In this document: positions 37,301 through 44,847 of the stretch, in pieces
How positions within the stretch are numbered: position 1 is the stretch's first letter
Layout of the letters: the number at the start of each line of letters is the position of its first letter
DNA from: Rhodopirellula sp. SM50
Lineage (GTDB): Bacteria; Planctomycetota; Planctomycetia; Pirellulales; Pirellulaceae
Direction: 5' to 3'
Assembly (NCBI RefSeq): GCF_002289565.1
Contig: NZ_NTFY01000001.1
Span: forward strand, 1-64,000
DNA length: 64,000 nt
The notes under the pieces: generated by a model
The model's input: the letters and a program-made list of their open reading frames with translations, nothing else
Database searches by the model: none
Told to the model about the DNA's origin: nothing
Translations under genes and position numbers: made by a program

Positions 37301-38853
37301 ACCCGACCGGGCAAACGCACGAGATCGTCGCCGGTGATGCCGGGCTGTTTTCCGTTCGATTCGCAAACGGCCTTCGATGGCTCTCGCAATACAATGCCTC
37401 AGGCAGCCTTGCCCAAACCGTCGTGCGAGGAGTCGACGGTGATAACTGGCAACGTCAATACACCTATAGTTCGGCCGGAAAGCTGGCTCAGATTGCCGAC
37501 TCGCAAGCCGGCGAACGCGTCTTTGCTTACGATCAGAACGGGAGAATCAAATCGGCGACCGGTGGAGGGCTTAGCGAAACGTTTCACTGGGACCTTGCGG
37601 ACAATCTCATTTCATCACCGCACCTTCGTGGCGTTGAACTGTCCAAGTGCAATCGACTCGATCGAGCCGAAGGTCATCAGTTTGCTTATGACCAGCAAGG
37701 CCGGTTGGTCCAACACACGAGCCCCGACGGAACTCGCCAATTCGAATTCGACAATTTGGATCGCCTGGTCCGATGCGAAATTGATGGCAAGCAATGGAAG
37801 GGAGAATACGATCCACTTTGTCGAATCATCCGCAGTGAATTTGACGGGCGGTCCGTCGAGAACTTTTGGGACGACTTCCGTTTGGCGGCGCGGCGATGGG
37901 ACAACGGTCGAATTCGATTATTCATCTACGCTGATGAATCAGCACTTGTGCCGCTGATGTTCGTTGATTACGAAAATGAAGCAGCCGACCCCAGTCAAGG
38001 TAAATGTTATTATCTGTTGACCGACCTAAGCGGCATGCCGATTCGTGCGATCGACTCCGCCGGACAGACGGCCTGGTCCGCGACGCGCCATGCCTTCGGT
38101 CAGCTGGACGTTGATCCATCCAGCCGTATTTCACTCGACCTCCGTTTCCCGGGGCACCTTTACGACGCAGCGATTGGAGTCCACCACAACCGATTCCGAA
38201 CCTACGATCCACAACTGGGCCGATACCTGCAAACCGATCCGATCGGTGTGGTGGGCGGAGTGAATACGTACGCCTACTGTCCCGATCCGATCTCAAATGT
38301 TGACGTCGATGGACACGGCTGTGGGGATGTGGCCGACAACGCTGCTGCGACGAAGAATGCCGACGATGCTGTAGGAGCGAATTCTTCGAAGGCTGCAGAC
38401 GAACCGAAAACTGGAGCGCAGCTTGCGGCGGAAAAAAATATGCCAGCGCTACCCGAAGGGTATCACTGGACGCGTGTAGGAGATCAACCCGTTGCTCGCG
38501 CAAATCCAAAGTCTGGTAATCCCCCGATCGACAACATCCATGGAGAATGGGTTCCCAGGACCGACGACGCCTACCGACGCGCTTCATTCACACCAGCCGA
38601 ACGACAGGCTGTTTACGATTCTGTTCCAAAAGGCAATGATGGGAAACCCGCGTGCCCATGCGGCAAACCAGTGGATAGTCCAAACGCTGGTGACATGGAC
38701 ATGGGACACCAGCCTGATCACTCTTTTGCTGAATCCCGGCGAAGCGCAATCGAATCGGGACAAGATCCTAAAGATTTTGCGGCAGATCAGAAGAATCTGG
38801 ACAACTATCGACCAGAACATCCGTCTTGCAATCGATCACACAAGTACGAATAG
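34366..38853 (+). CDS. Rhs-repeat T6SS effector with GH-E-type HNH nuclease C-terminus
   Basis: The 1495-aa protein has a hydrophilic leader, a PAAR-like region (about 155-285, GMIPFPAFPALRIFDIATAI and neighbours), an Ala/Asp/Lys helical linker to 345, a Cys-rich DUF6531-like junction (CKDGCPVKTITGECVD near 348) and an Rhs/YD-repeat cage (about 370-1310) closed by the core motif DPIGVVGGVNTYAY. The variable end (about 1325-1495) has CPCGKP, MGHQPDHSFAESRRSA and NYRPEHPSCNRSHKYE, matching GH-E-type HNH/EndoVII nucleases. The DNA becomes visibly AT-richer within this end. It probably kills competitors by DNA cleavage. Confidence 0.88.
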   Translation: MTIFGTVAKKAGDATSRHADKLAKGSDATRVATQNAAGLKSGNDERKKNGLQPLPATNVWTQSWSRLGDHVTGDDPIPMTTPIGALGSIMDQGTDAFSSTSMDSYSVAVGQQWDNITNDFSKIFTAPPEGTSTGMAALGTVGNIFSLFTSIEQMVTMWVGMIPFPAFPALRIFDIATAIPPRTGPILPVPFLSGANTVLINMMPAGRCGDMGISVGIAPPWVTVFEVFFGSCNVWIEGCRAGRLLVDFTDHMKAGWGPCITGSPNVLVGGFPLPSLLGMAMGAAFKKAFEKAGKLAKRLAGAADDAGKAADNVATKVDNLADNIDDAAKKADDVAPAAKASDDAATKSCKDGCPVKTITGECVDKFNDGFLAPQQDSEFQWTRYYNSSHHRNEAPVGNGFRHSLQCELFKRGRRWIYIDQQGDEHEFLIREPTTRRVYSHGYVMRRVDSQIVEVIKNGEATRQFHLPVGARAGRLMALVASSRKLSIQYDTFNRIGRCTIDSTTTRFKYDSGGRLIEVQQSSGDDDIGTIASYAYDDAGNLTAAIDHRGGKWRYTYHNDNRINAIVDPIGYGFYHTYDPWGRVTHTYGDDGLYDLTLEYFPTERKTVVRFADGVVKSYHYDNARRISYIIDGCDGVTTYARDGKGRVTAEISPAGELSEHLYDDTDALYAIKDPLGYLHDPDDPPNQRRNPLAYELPSQTSVWQWGKLWTEIVTDDINVDDAILDQWDATTRNAVARVFNRERATEGLGRCISERSTAPPATGLGLTEIPESVDRPSHEVETDAAGNLIAVRDADGRSQSFSRSRWRSRGSDTRGDGGVTRYEHNLREYVGKIVDPRGSVHQYSRDGLDRITEIRQDDEVLARYVYDACGKVNAKLNSSGGIVFHWERGAGGAGIRRHLANDFVEEFQNDAKGRITAANSPAADCAFTYGPDGLRPTSDLRDDVGVVHGKDELGNKTTTYLGSLAISYQTDGRSTRLTDPTGQTHEIVAGDAGLFSVRFANGLRWLSQYNASGSLAQTVVRGVDGDNWQRQYTYSSAGKLAQIADSQAGERVFAYDQNGRIKSATGGGLSETFHWDLADNLISSPHLRGVELSKCNRLDRAEGHQFAYDQQGRLVQHTSPDGTRQFEFDNLDRLVRCEIDGKQWKGEYDPLCRIIRSEFDGRSVENFWDDFRLAARRWDNGRIRLFIYADESALVPLMFVDYENEAADPSQGKCYYLLTDLSGMPIRAIDSAGQTAWSATRHAFGQLDVDPSSRISLDLRFPGHLYDAAIGVHHNRFRTYDPQLGRYLQTDPIGVVGGVNTYAYCPDPISNVDVDGHGCGDVADNAAATKNADDAVGANSSKAADEPKTGAQLAAEKNMPALPEGYHWTRVGDQPVARANPKSGNPPIDNIHGEWVPRTDDAYRRASFTPAERQAVYDSVPKGNDGKPACPCGKPVDSPNAGDMDMGHQPDHSFAESRRSAIESGQDPKDFAADQKNLDNYRPEHPSCNRSHKYE

Positions 38854-38865
38854 GACACTAGCCAC

Positions 38866-39480
38866 ATGACGAAATTTGGCATTGGAAAACTAGACAGTAA
38901 AGATCTAGCCGTTATCACGAAGTATATCGAAGAAGAGTTTGCGGGTGCCAAGGCGGTGAAGCGACTCAGTTATCCTCATGGTCAAGATGCCTCCCGAATT
39001 ATCGACGTTATTCGTGGGGAGAAGTTCCCGAAACCTGAAATTACAAGTTGGTGTACGATCGGGTTGTCAAATTACTCTTGGGAATCGCAGGACTTCCCAG
39101 ATCGTAATGAACTGGTGGGTGCTCTAAAAAGTAGCGATCACGACTACGGAATGGTCTTGGCGACCGTTGCACACGCGCTGATCGACTTGGGCACTTTCCC
39201 GCGTCCGGGCATGGTTATGCAAGAGGCGGTCAAGATGTGCGAACTCGGTGAGCTCTCTGAAAAAATGCCCCACGCAATGTTCGTTTTCCCGCACACCTGG
39301 GGAGAGAAACTCTCAGGTACGCGAATTGCTGCCTCAAATGTGTGGATGCTACAAGTTGTTCCGATTTTCGATGACGAGTACCGATTCATTCAAAAGTACT
39401 CGTTTGAACAGTTTGAGGAAATTCTCGTGGCGAAAGGCGTATCTTTTGTCAATCCAGGTAGGCAGTGTTGCGTCGTGTAA
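38866..39480 (+). CDS. SUFU-family immunity protein
   Basis: The 204-aa protein begins 12 bases after the Rhs stop, the usual position of the cognate immunity gene. It resembles the Suppressor-of-fused (SUFU) fold used as an immunity family: WCTIGLSNYSWE near residue 62, RNELVGAL, LGTFPRPGMVMQ, MFVFPHTWGEKLSG and VVPIFDDEYRFIQKYSFEQF. Base composition is lower in GC than the T6SS core, fitting transfer with the toxin tip. It should be cytoplasmic and neutralise the nuclease; pairing is inferred from position and family. Confidence 0.75.
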   Translation: MTKFGIGKLDSKDLAVITKYIEEEFAGAKAVKRLSYPHGQDASRIIDVIRGEKFPKPEITSWCTIGLSNYSWESQDFPDRNELVGALKSSDHDYGMVLATVAHALIDLGTFPRPGMVMQEAVKMCELGELSEKMPHAMFVFPHTWGEKLSGTRIAASNVWMLQVVPIFDDEYRFIQKYSFEQFEEILVAKGVSFVNPGRQCCVV

Positions 39481-39511
39481 ACATTGGACGCGCTTGCGAG
39501 TTATTTTGTAT

Positions 39512-40324
39512 ATGTCAGAAGTAGAGTACATACGTCGATTGAACGCCGGCCTCGATCTTCAGGAATCTGGGAGGCTGGACGAAGCGTTGGCAAAATTCAT
39601 TGAGGCGCAGTCACTGGACTTTCCTCATTCCGCCGCTGCGGTAAACGCTGGCTTAATTTATAAGCAAAGACGGCAGTGGTCAAAGATGCACGAGTGTTTT
39701 CTTTTTGCGAGTAAGCACCTCCATGGACTCGTGTCTTGGAAGCGGGACAGCATACTTTGGAACCTGGGGCTTTCATCCACTGCACTGGGGAAATGGACAA
39801 TTGCATCCCGAATGTGGCATCAGATTGGCTTGCCAATATCAGTTTCTTCTGATGAGCCGCAGCTTTCATTCGGTGACGCAATCATCGAATCAGTAGATCG
39901 CAAACGTTTTTCCGTTGTTACCATCGATCCATGCCGAGGGCGTGTCCAGGAAGTCGCAGACACCGCAGACGATCCGGACCTGGGCGATCTAGTTCTACAC
40001 GATGTCTCCCCATTCGAATATGAGAGTGTGGGTGATGGACAAAGGCCGGTATTTGAATTATTGGCAGTTCTTAACCATAGCCGCCTTCCTGCCTACACTG
40101 TTGAAGTCGTAGCACAGTCTGCCGATGAAATCGCTGCAGTAGATTCACGCCTTGCGAAAATAAATGCCGCATCAAACCTGGGACGGGTTCAGCGGCGGCA
40201 AGATGGATTGCGTGTCGGACGTGTTGTCGGTCCTCAATTGCAGACTCTTATCGATGTGATGTCTGCGTGGGAATTAGAACGTCCTGGACGGCAAGTAAAT
40301 TCAATCGCAGTAGAAGAAAAGTAA
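39512..40324 (+). CDS. TPR-like protein downstream of Rhs toxin/immunity pair
   Basis: The 270-aa protein starts at MSEVEYIRRLNAG; an open frame continues upstream but overlaps the immunity gene in another frame. Residues 1-100 carry two or three TPR-like helix pairs (LNAGLDLQESGRLDEALAKF, WNLGLSSTALGKWTIASRMW). The remainder is an unrecognised alpha/beta domain with PFEYESVGDGQRPVFELLAV. It shares the AT-rich composition of the immunity gene, so it probably arrived with it. It could be a second or remnant immunity protein. Confidence 0.6.
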   Translation: MSEVEYIRRLNAGLDLQESGRLDEALAKFIEAQSLDFPHSAAAVNAGLIYKQRRQWSKMHECFLFASKHLHGLVSWKRDSILWNLGLSSTALGKWTIASRMWHQIGLPISVSSDEPQLSFGDAIIESVDRKRFSVVTIDPCRGRVQEVADTADDPDLGDLVLHDVSPFEYESVGDGQRPVFELLAVLNHSRLPAYTVEVVAQSADEIAAVDSRLAKINAASNLGRVQRRQDGLRVGRVVGPQLQTLIDVMSAWELERPGRQVNSIAVEEK

Positions 40325-40366
40325 TGGCCCCCGCTGCAAATCAAGTCACGCAATAAGACACACTTT

Positions 40367-40561
40367 TCATTTGTAAACTCCCTTCCACAGCATCACGAAG
40401 TTGCCGATCGGGATGATCAGGAAGGTGAGCACGACGATCCAGTACATGATGCTTCTTCGGGGTACGGAGCGTGCCCAGGTCGTCACGGCAATGCCGGTGT
40501 ACAGGGCGTAGAACGCGTACAGCATCATCGCGACCGAGACCAAAAAAACTGTCAGTTTCAT
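40367..40561 (-). CDS. Small two-helix membrane protein
   Basis: The 64-aa protein has two hydrophobic helices (about 3-25 and 38-58) joined by a short basic loop (WARSVPRRS). Its ATG overlaps the methyltransferase TGA (TGATG), which supports it as a real, co-translated gene. I do not recognise a family. Confidence 0.6.
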   Translation of the reverse strand: MKLTVFLVSVAMMLYAFYALYTGIAVTTWARSVPRRSIMYWIVVLTFLIIPIGNFVMLWKGVYK

Positions 40562-42132
40562 CAGGCCGGCTCCGGTTGCAGTAGCGCCCCGTCACGAAAT
40601 TGTCTCAGATACGCGCGGACCGCTTCCTGGCTGTGATCGCCCGGCTCCGCATTCTCCCATTCAAACTCGCCCGCTTCCACCCGCTCTGTCAATTCCGCAG
40701 CCAATTCCTCGATCGTCTTGGTCCCGTCTAGGCGTGACAGCAGCCATCTGGCCGGATCGTCCAAACTGACGATTTCATGCTTTTGGTTGGTGACACGCTC
40801 ACCGTCACAGGCTTGCAGTCGCGGCCACTGGCTGACCATCGGCTTTTCGGTGATTTCGGTGACAAACTTTGGACCGTGAGCATGCAAGTGCACCAAATTC
40901 CCAACGGCGCAGTGAATGAGATGCTCTCCGATGTAGTCGGCCAAGTCATCCGGCGGCTGCCAAGCGATGTGAGGCCATGTCTGCAGTCGCTGTTCAACTT
41001 GCTCAACCAGCGATTCGAACTGCAAATGATGGGGCCAACGTTCGGCAAGCACGGCAAAACACTCGCTCGTCGCCGGGTCCAACGCTTCAATCCTTCGCTC
41101 ACCACAATCAAAAAGTGTCGGCAATTCGAATCGATCTTCGGTGACCCGCGTCAGCGAGGCACACACGTAAAGTCCTTTCAGCCGCTTGGGCTCAATCGTT
41201 CGATCCACCGGCTGATCCGAGCGAACCAGCAGGGTCATGCGGAACGACCGATTTCTTAAGAAGTCCATGTACTGTTCGACATCGATCGTATCGGTTGCCA
41301 CTCGCTGTAGTGTTTGTTCGACATCGTCGGGAAAGTTCCGGGTCGCCATCAAAAACAGGTACGGTTCGCCCAAATACGACAGCCCGGCATCGCGGGCACG
41401 ACGTACAAATTCATGAAAATACAACGCTTCGTTGTGCCCTTCCAAATGATCATGAAATAGGTAATCATCGGTGACTCGGGCAAACAATTCCGACTCTTCT
41501 TTTAAGAACGCACCATAAGCGGTTTGGGAGTCGGCTGCACCGGTTAAGAATTGCAGCAATGCACGAGCCTGATGGACGCGCGCGGACGGATCGTCAAACG
41601 ACTCGCAGTGATATCCGAGCATGTCGCGAATCATCCCCCGCATTTTCCAGCCGGGATTTGTGTTGTAACTGATGTATGCGACGCCGTGCGGCGACAGCCA
41701 GTCGCGGGAAATCCGCAGAATCGACTCCTGAACATTCGGCGGAACCCACGAATAGACACCATGGGTGATGATGTAATCGAACGGCGGATCAGTTTTTTCG
41801 AGATCCTGCAATTGGACATTCAGGAGTTCGATGTTGTCCAAGCCGAGTGACTGAATTCTATCCCGACCCTGCCCAATTTGGCGTGACGAGGCATCCACGC
41901 CCAAAAAGGTGCCCCCCGAAAACATCTCGGCCATCGGAATCAGGTTGCCACCGGACGCACATCCGAGTTCCAATACTCGCATACGGTCCAGCGGCGGCGT
42001 CGGCACGCCCAGCAAATGTCCGATCGTAGCCAATCGGTTAGGGTGGGAGTTGGCGTACGGCCAGCTCGTGTACGGCACCCGGTCGTAACTACTGGACGCC
42101 GATTCGACAGCGGGGTCCTCCGACACACTCAT
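40561..42132 (-). CDS. SAM-dependent methyltransferase with regulatory domain
   Basis: The 523-aa protein begins with a class I methyltransferase fold: motif I VLELGCASGGNLIPMA near residue 53, FLGVDASSRQI, and FDYIITHGVYSWVPP near 118. The central part, with ISYNTNPGWKMRGMIRDML and YFHEFVRRARDAGLSYLGEP, matches the methyltransferase-regulatory-domain family (PF10119-like). The C-terminal 150 residues are unassigned. The substrate is unknown, and its place amid T6SS accessory genes could be incidental. Its start codon lies 15 bases from that of the divergent FHA gene. Confidence 0.8.
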   Translation of the reverse strand: MSVSEDPAVESASSSYDRVPYTSWPYANSHPNRLATIGHLLGVPTPPLDRMRVLELGCASGGNLIPMAEMFSGGTFLGVDASSRQIGQGRDRIQSLGLDNIELLNVQLQDLEKTDPPFDYIITHGVYSWVPPNVQESILRISRDWLSPHGVAYISYNTNPGWKMRGMIRDMLGYHCESFDDPSARVHQARALLQFLTGAADSQTAYGAFLKEESELFARVTDDYLFHDHLEGHNEALYFHEFVRRARDAGLSYLGEPYLFLMATRNFPDDVEQTLQRVATDTIDVEQYMDFLRNRSFRMTLLVRSDQPVDRTIEPKRLKGLYVCASLTRVTEDRFELPTLFDCGERRIEALDPATSECFAVLAERWPHHLQFESLVEQVEQRLQTWPHIAWQPPDDLADYIGEHLIHCAVGNLVHLHAHGPKFVTEITEKPMVSQWPRLQACDGERVTNQKHEIVSLDDPARWLLSRLDGTKTIEELAAELTERVEAGEFEWENAEPGDHSQEAVRAYLRQFRDGALLQPEPA

Positions 42133-42147
42133 AACTGCAACTCTTCT

Positions 42148-43524
42148 ATGCGTATCATTATCACCGCATCATCCGACGTCGGCTCGTTCGGGAAACGGTG
42201 GGTCCGCGACGGACAACAACTGGTCGTCGGCCGAACGGATCGGTCAGATTGGATCCTCGATGACCCGACCGTCTCGTCATCGCATTGTATCTTCAAGTGC
42301 GACGGGCGCGAGGCGTGGGTGCAAGATCTGGGAAGCACCAACGGGACTTTGGTTGAAAACCAGCGAATCGACCAAGCAAAGCTTTCGGACGGACAATCCG
42401 TCAAATTGGGCAATGTTTCGCTGCTGATCGAAATTCAGGATTTCGCACGGTCCGGGCCCGTTGCCGTCGACAACCCGCCGGCAATTTCTCCAAGTCAGCA
42501 GGACGAAACTCGAACCGCCAGCGGTCCTTCGAATTCGCCGCTTCGCGTGACCGAACCCATGACACCGATCCCGAGCACTCATCACCAAACCTTCCTGCGG
42601 TCCGAGTCATCCACGCCGGCGACACAGGAACAACCGATGCTCCGCAAATCTTCGGCGCGGTCGCTTCAGTTGCTCGCTCGCTCGGCCGATGGGCATGCAC
42701 GTCGCATCAGTCTGCGAGCCGGCCAGCATGCGGTATTGGGCAATAGCGAATTCGTCGAGATGCCGATGACGACCGATGGCGGTCTGGCACCAATGCAACT
42801 GGAAATCCGATACGAAGGCGGATTCTGCATCGTGACGCCGCTCGTGGAGCATCCAGCGGTCATCCTGCACCAACAACCGATCAACGGCCGCACCATGGTC
42901 GCACCGGGCGAACAACTGTTGGTCTCACAGACGGTTCTCACAATCCCGGCAGACCCAATAGAGCCCGATGCGTCGGCAAACAAAATCCTACGTCAAACGC
43001 TCAGCGGAGGAACCCTGTTCAGCGGTTTGTTGTCAGATTTCTCACCGCAAGAATCCGATCTGTTTTCGGAATCTTTGTCCCGTTCACTTCCGGTGGTTTG
43101 GCCGCCACATGATCAAAAGATCCTGCTCCGTCAACCGGTCCAACTGTTCGATTGGTGCACGCCTGAACGGTCGCCCCTTTTTCAGTTCGACAACTCGCTG
43201 AACCGAGAAGATGCTGCGCAATTCATCGCATGCCCTCTTCATGAACAACACAATGCAATCAATACGCTGCGTCGGGTAGCCCGTGGACAAGCAGGCGATC
43301 ACAGCGTCGCATTTCCTGAGTGGAGTTGGGCGGAGCTGCTCCCCGATTCGATCCCGACTCTCCTTTGCCAATGCCCCGCCAGAACACGACAGTTCCTGTT
43401 GTCCAGCTTGGACTTTCTGTTGATCCTTTCCAAGGAACGCTGGTACTTGCTTGGCCAGCATCAATGGAGTGAGCGATTCTTACGTAATTCGATAAGGGTG
43501 GCTGATGAAACGATCATTCCATGA
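42148..43524 (+). CDS. FHA-domain protein of the T6SS accessory region
   Basis: The 458-aa protein opens with a classical FHA domain (about 1-95): VVGRTDRSDWIL, DPTVSSSHCIF and VQDLGSTNGTLV carry the conserved Gly-Arg, Ser-x-x-His-like and Asn-Gly residues for phosphothreonine binding. A disordered linker leads to a second, degenerate FHA-like segment (about 175-275). The C-terminal domain, with FPEWSWAELLPDSIPTLLCQ, resembles the end of the protein at 29407. FHA proteins regulate many T6SSs with a PpkA kinase, but no kinase is encoded here. No clear ribosome site precedes the ATG. Confidence 0.8.
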   Translation: MRIIITASSDVGSFGKRWVRDGQQLVVGRTDRSDWILDDPTVSSSHCIFKCDGREAWVQDLGSTNGTLVENQRIDQAKLSDGQSVKLGNVSLLIEIQDFARSGPVAVDNPPAISPSQQDETRTASGPSNSPLRVTEPMTPIPSTHHQTFLRSESSTPATQEQPMLRKSSARSLQLLARSADGHARRISLRAGQHAVLGNSEFVEMPMTTDGGLAPMQLEIRYEGGFCIVTPLVEHPAVILHQQPINGRTMVAPGEQLLVSQTVLTIPADPIEPDASANKILRQTLSGGTLFSGLLSDFSPQESDLFSESLSRSLPVVWPPHDQKILLRQPVQLFDWCTPERSPLFQFDNSLNREDAAQFIACPLHEQHNAINTLRRVARGQAGDHSVAFPEWSWAELLPDSIPTLLCQCPARTRQFLLSSLDFLLILSKERWYLLGQHQWSERFLRNSIRVADETIIP

Positions 43525-44803
43525 ACTTCTTCAGGTCCAAGGTCGAACGCCCGATCGATTGGTAGAACGTCTTCAGCCCTTCGCGGTTGAACGACATCGC
43601 CTGGCCGTCCGGAAAAAAGCCGACGACCAGTTCATCGGCCGCCAAGTTGTCCAGGCTGTCGAAGGCTTCTTGCGATCCGTGCAACACACGATCTTGGTCG
43701 AGTTGTTTGTTGACGTCCGCGGCGACCTTTTTGATGTCGGTGTTGGTGAAGTCGTCGGTCAGAGTCCCGGCAGGTTTGCCTGCGCGGGTGTTGGCGGTGT
43801 TGTCGACGGCCAAGGCGATGTTTCGCCCCTTGGCGTTGGGATCAATCACGCCCATCAAGTCGTAATCGCCGACCAGCGGTTTCTGTGACAGCGGGTCGAC
43901 GACCTGGCCCGGCTCGACCGGCCAGTCCGCGTTGCTGACGTCGATCGTTTCGCCTTTGCCGTTGGTCGCGGTGCGGCGGTTTCGGTCGACGACGAAATAC
44001 TGCTTGTTGCTACCCGAGCGAACCGTTTTCTGCGCCTTGGCGACCTCCGAGACGTCTTTGCACGTCACGATGCCGGTTTGTTTGCTGGTCTTGAACTTGA
44101 TCTCTTTCGGTTTCGCCGGGAAACCTTTTTGGATCCAGCGAACCGATTTCGGATTGGTCTGACGCACCAGGATGATCCGCGGGCGGTTCGGGTTGGCGGC
44201 TGCCCGCAGGAACGCGCGAAAGTGATTCGGCGGCATTCCCGCGTCGGCGGCGGTCGCCGCCTTGATGATCCCACGCATGTTTTTGATCTTCGGGCCATAG
44301 CGTTTGGCGCCCTTGGCAATCAGCGCCATGAAAGCCGCAACGCCGACCACCGCCAAAAAGTTCGCCAAGTGCTTGGATGCTTTTTCCAGATCCGCCTCGG
44401 TTCGCGCCGAATACGTCAGTTCAACAAAGGTCACGAAATCGTTGCCGACCGACCAGACCTGCCACCCCAGAAATCCAAGCCCGACGATCAACAACAGTGC
44501 GTCGGCGATGAATCCCACGCCGAAGTAATGCGACCCCGCCCAGACCACCAACACGCCGACGATGATTCCGATGCTGGCCGGCGACAGCATCGCCGCAAAC
44601 TCTTCCTGAATCTCGGCGGGCAATTTGGGGACCGTCAAATGCAGCACCTTCACGAAGCGATCGTCCAGCGACATCGCTTCGACGCCTCCGTCACGCCCGA
44701 CGGTTCCCGGCGTCGGCATCAGCCGACACTGGTTGGTCCCCGAATCGTTCGGCAGCGTCGCATCACTCGTTCCGACAGGACCGGGAAGGCGTAGGTCAGC
44801 CAT
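43514..44803 (-). CDS. Probable effector with CyaA/ExoY/edema-factor-like cyclase domain
   Basis: The 429-aa protein has two or three hydrophobic segments (about 73-117 and 146-163) in a leader resembling those of T6SS-linked polymorphic toxins. Residues about 208-420 match the nucleotidyl cyclase toxin family in order: GFPAKPKEIKFK (227-238, candidate ATP-binding lysines), GDYDLMGVID (312-321, paired Asp of the metal site) and VLHGSQEAFDSL (373-384, conserved His) followed by FFPDGQAMSF. Such toxins need a host activator such as actin or calmodulin. The last 11 bases overlap the convergent FHA gene, so there is no downstream immunity gene. Activity is inferred. Confidence 0.65.
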   Translation of the reverse strand: MADLRLPGPVGTSDATLPNDSGTNQCRLMPTPGTVGRDGGVEAMSLDDRFVKVLHLTVPKLPAEIQEEFAAMLSPASIGIIVGVLVVWAGSHYFGVGFIADALLLIVGLGFLGWQVWSVGNDFVTFVELTYSARTEADLEKASKHLANFLAVVGVAAFMALIAKGAKRYGPKIKNMRGIIKAATAADAGMPPNHFRAFLRAAANPNRPRIILVRQTNPKSVRWIQKGFPAKPKEIKFKTSKQTGIVTCKDVSEVAKAQKTVRSGSNKQYFVVDRNRRTATNGKGETIDVSNADWPVEPGQVVDPLSQKPLVGDYDLMGVIDPNAKGRNIALAVDNTANTRAGKPAGTLTDDFTNTDIKKVAADVNKQLDQDRVLHGSQEAFDSLDNLAADELVVGFFPDGQAMSFNREGLKTFYQSIGRSTLDLKKFME

Positions 44804-44847
44804 CGTGAAAACGCTCGTTCGAGGAAAGTGGATTGAAACAGGTTCGG

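Noticed and set aside
40561-42132. DNA methylase of a restriction-modification system
   Set aside because: The catalytic motifs of DNA methylases (DPPY or PCQ) are absent and the regulatory-domain pattern fits a different methyltransferase family; no restriction endonuclease is nearby.
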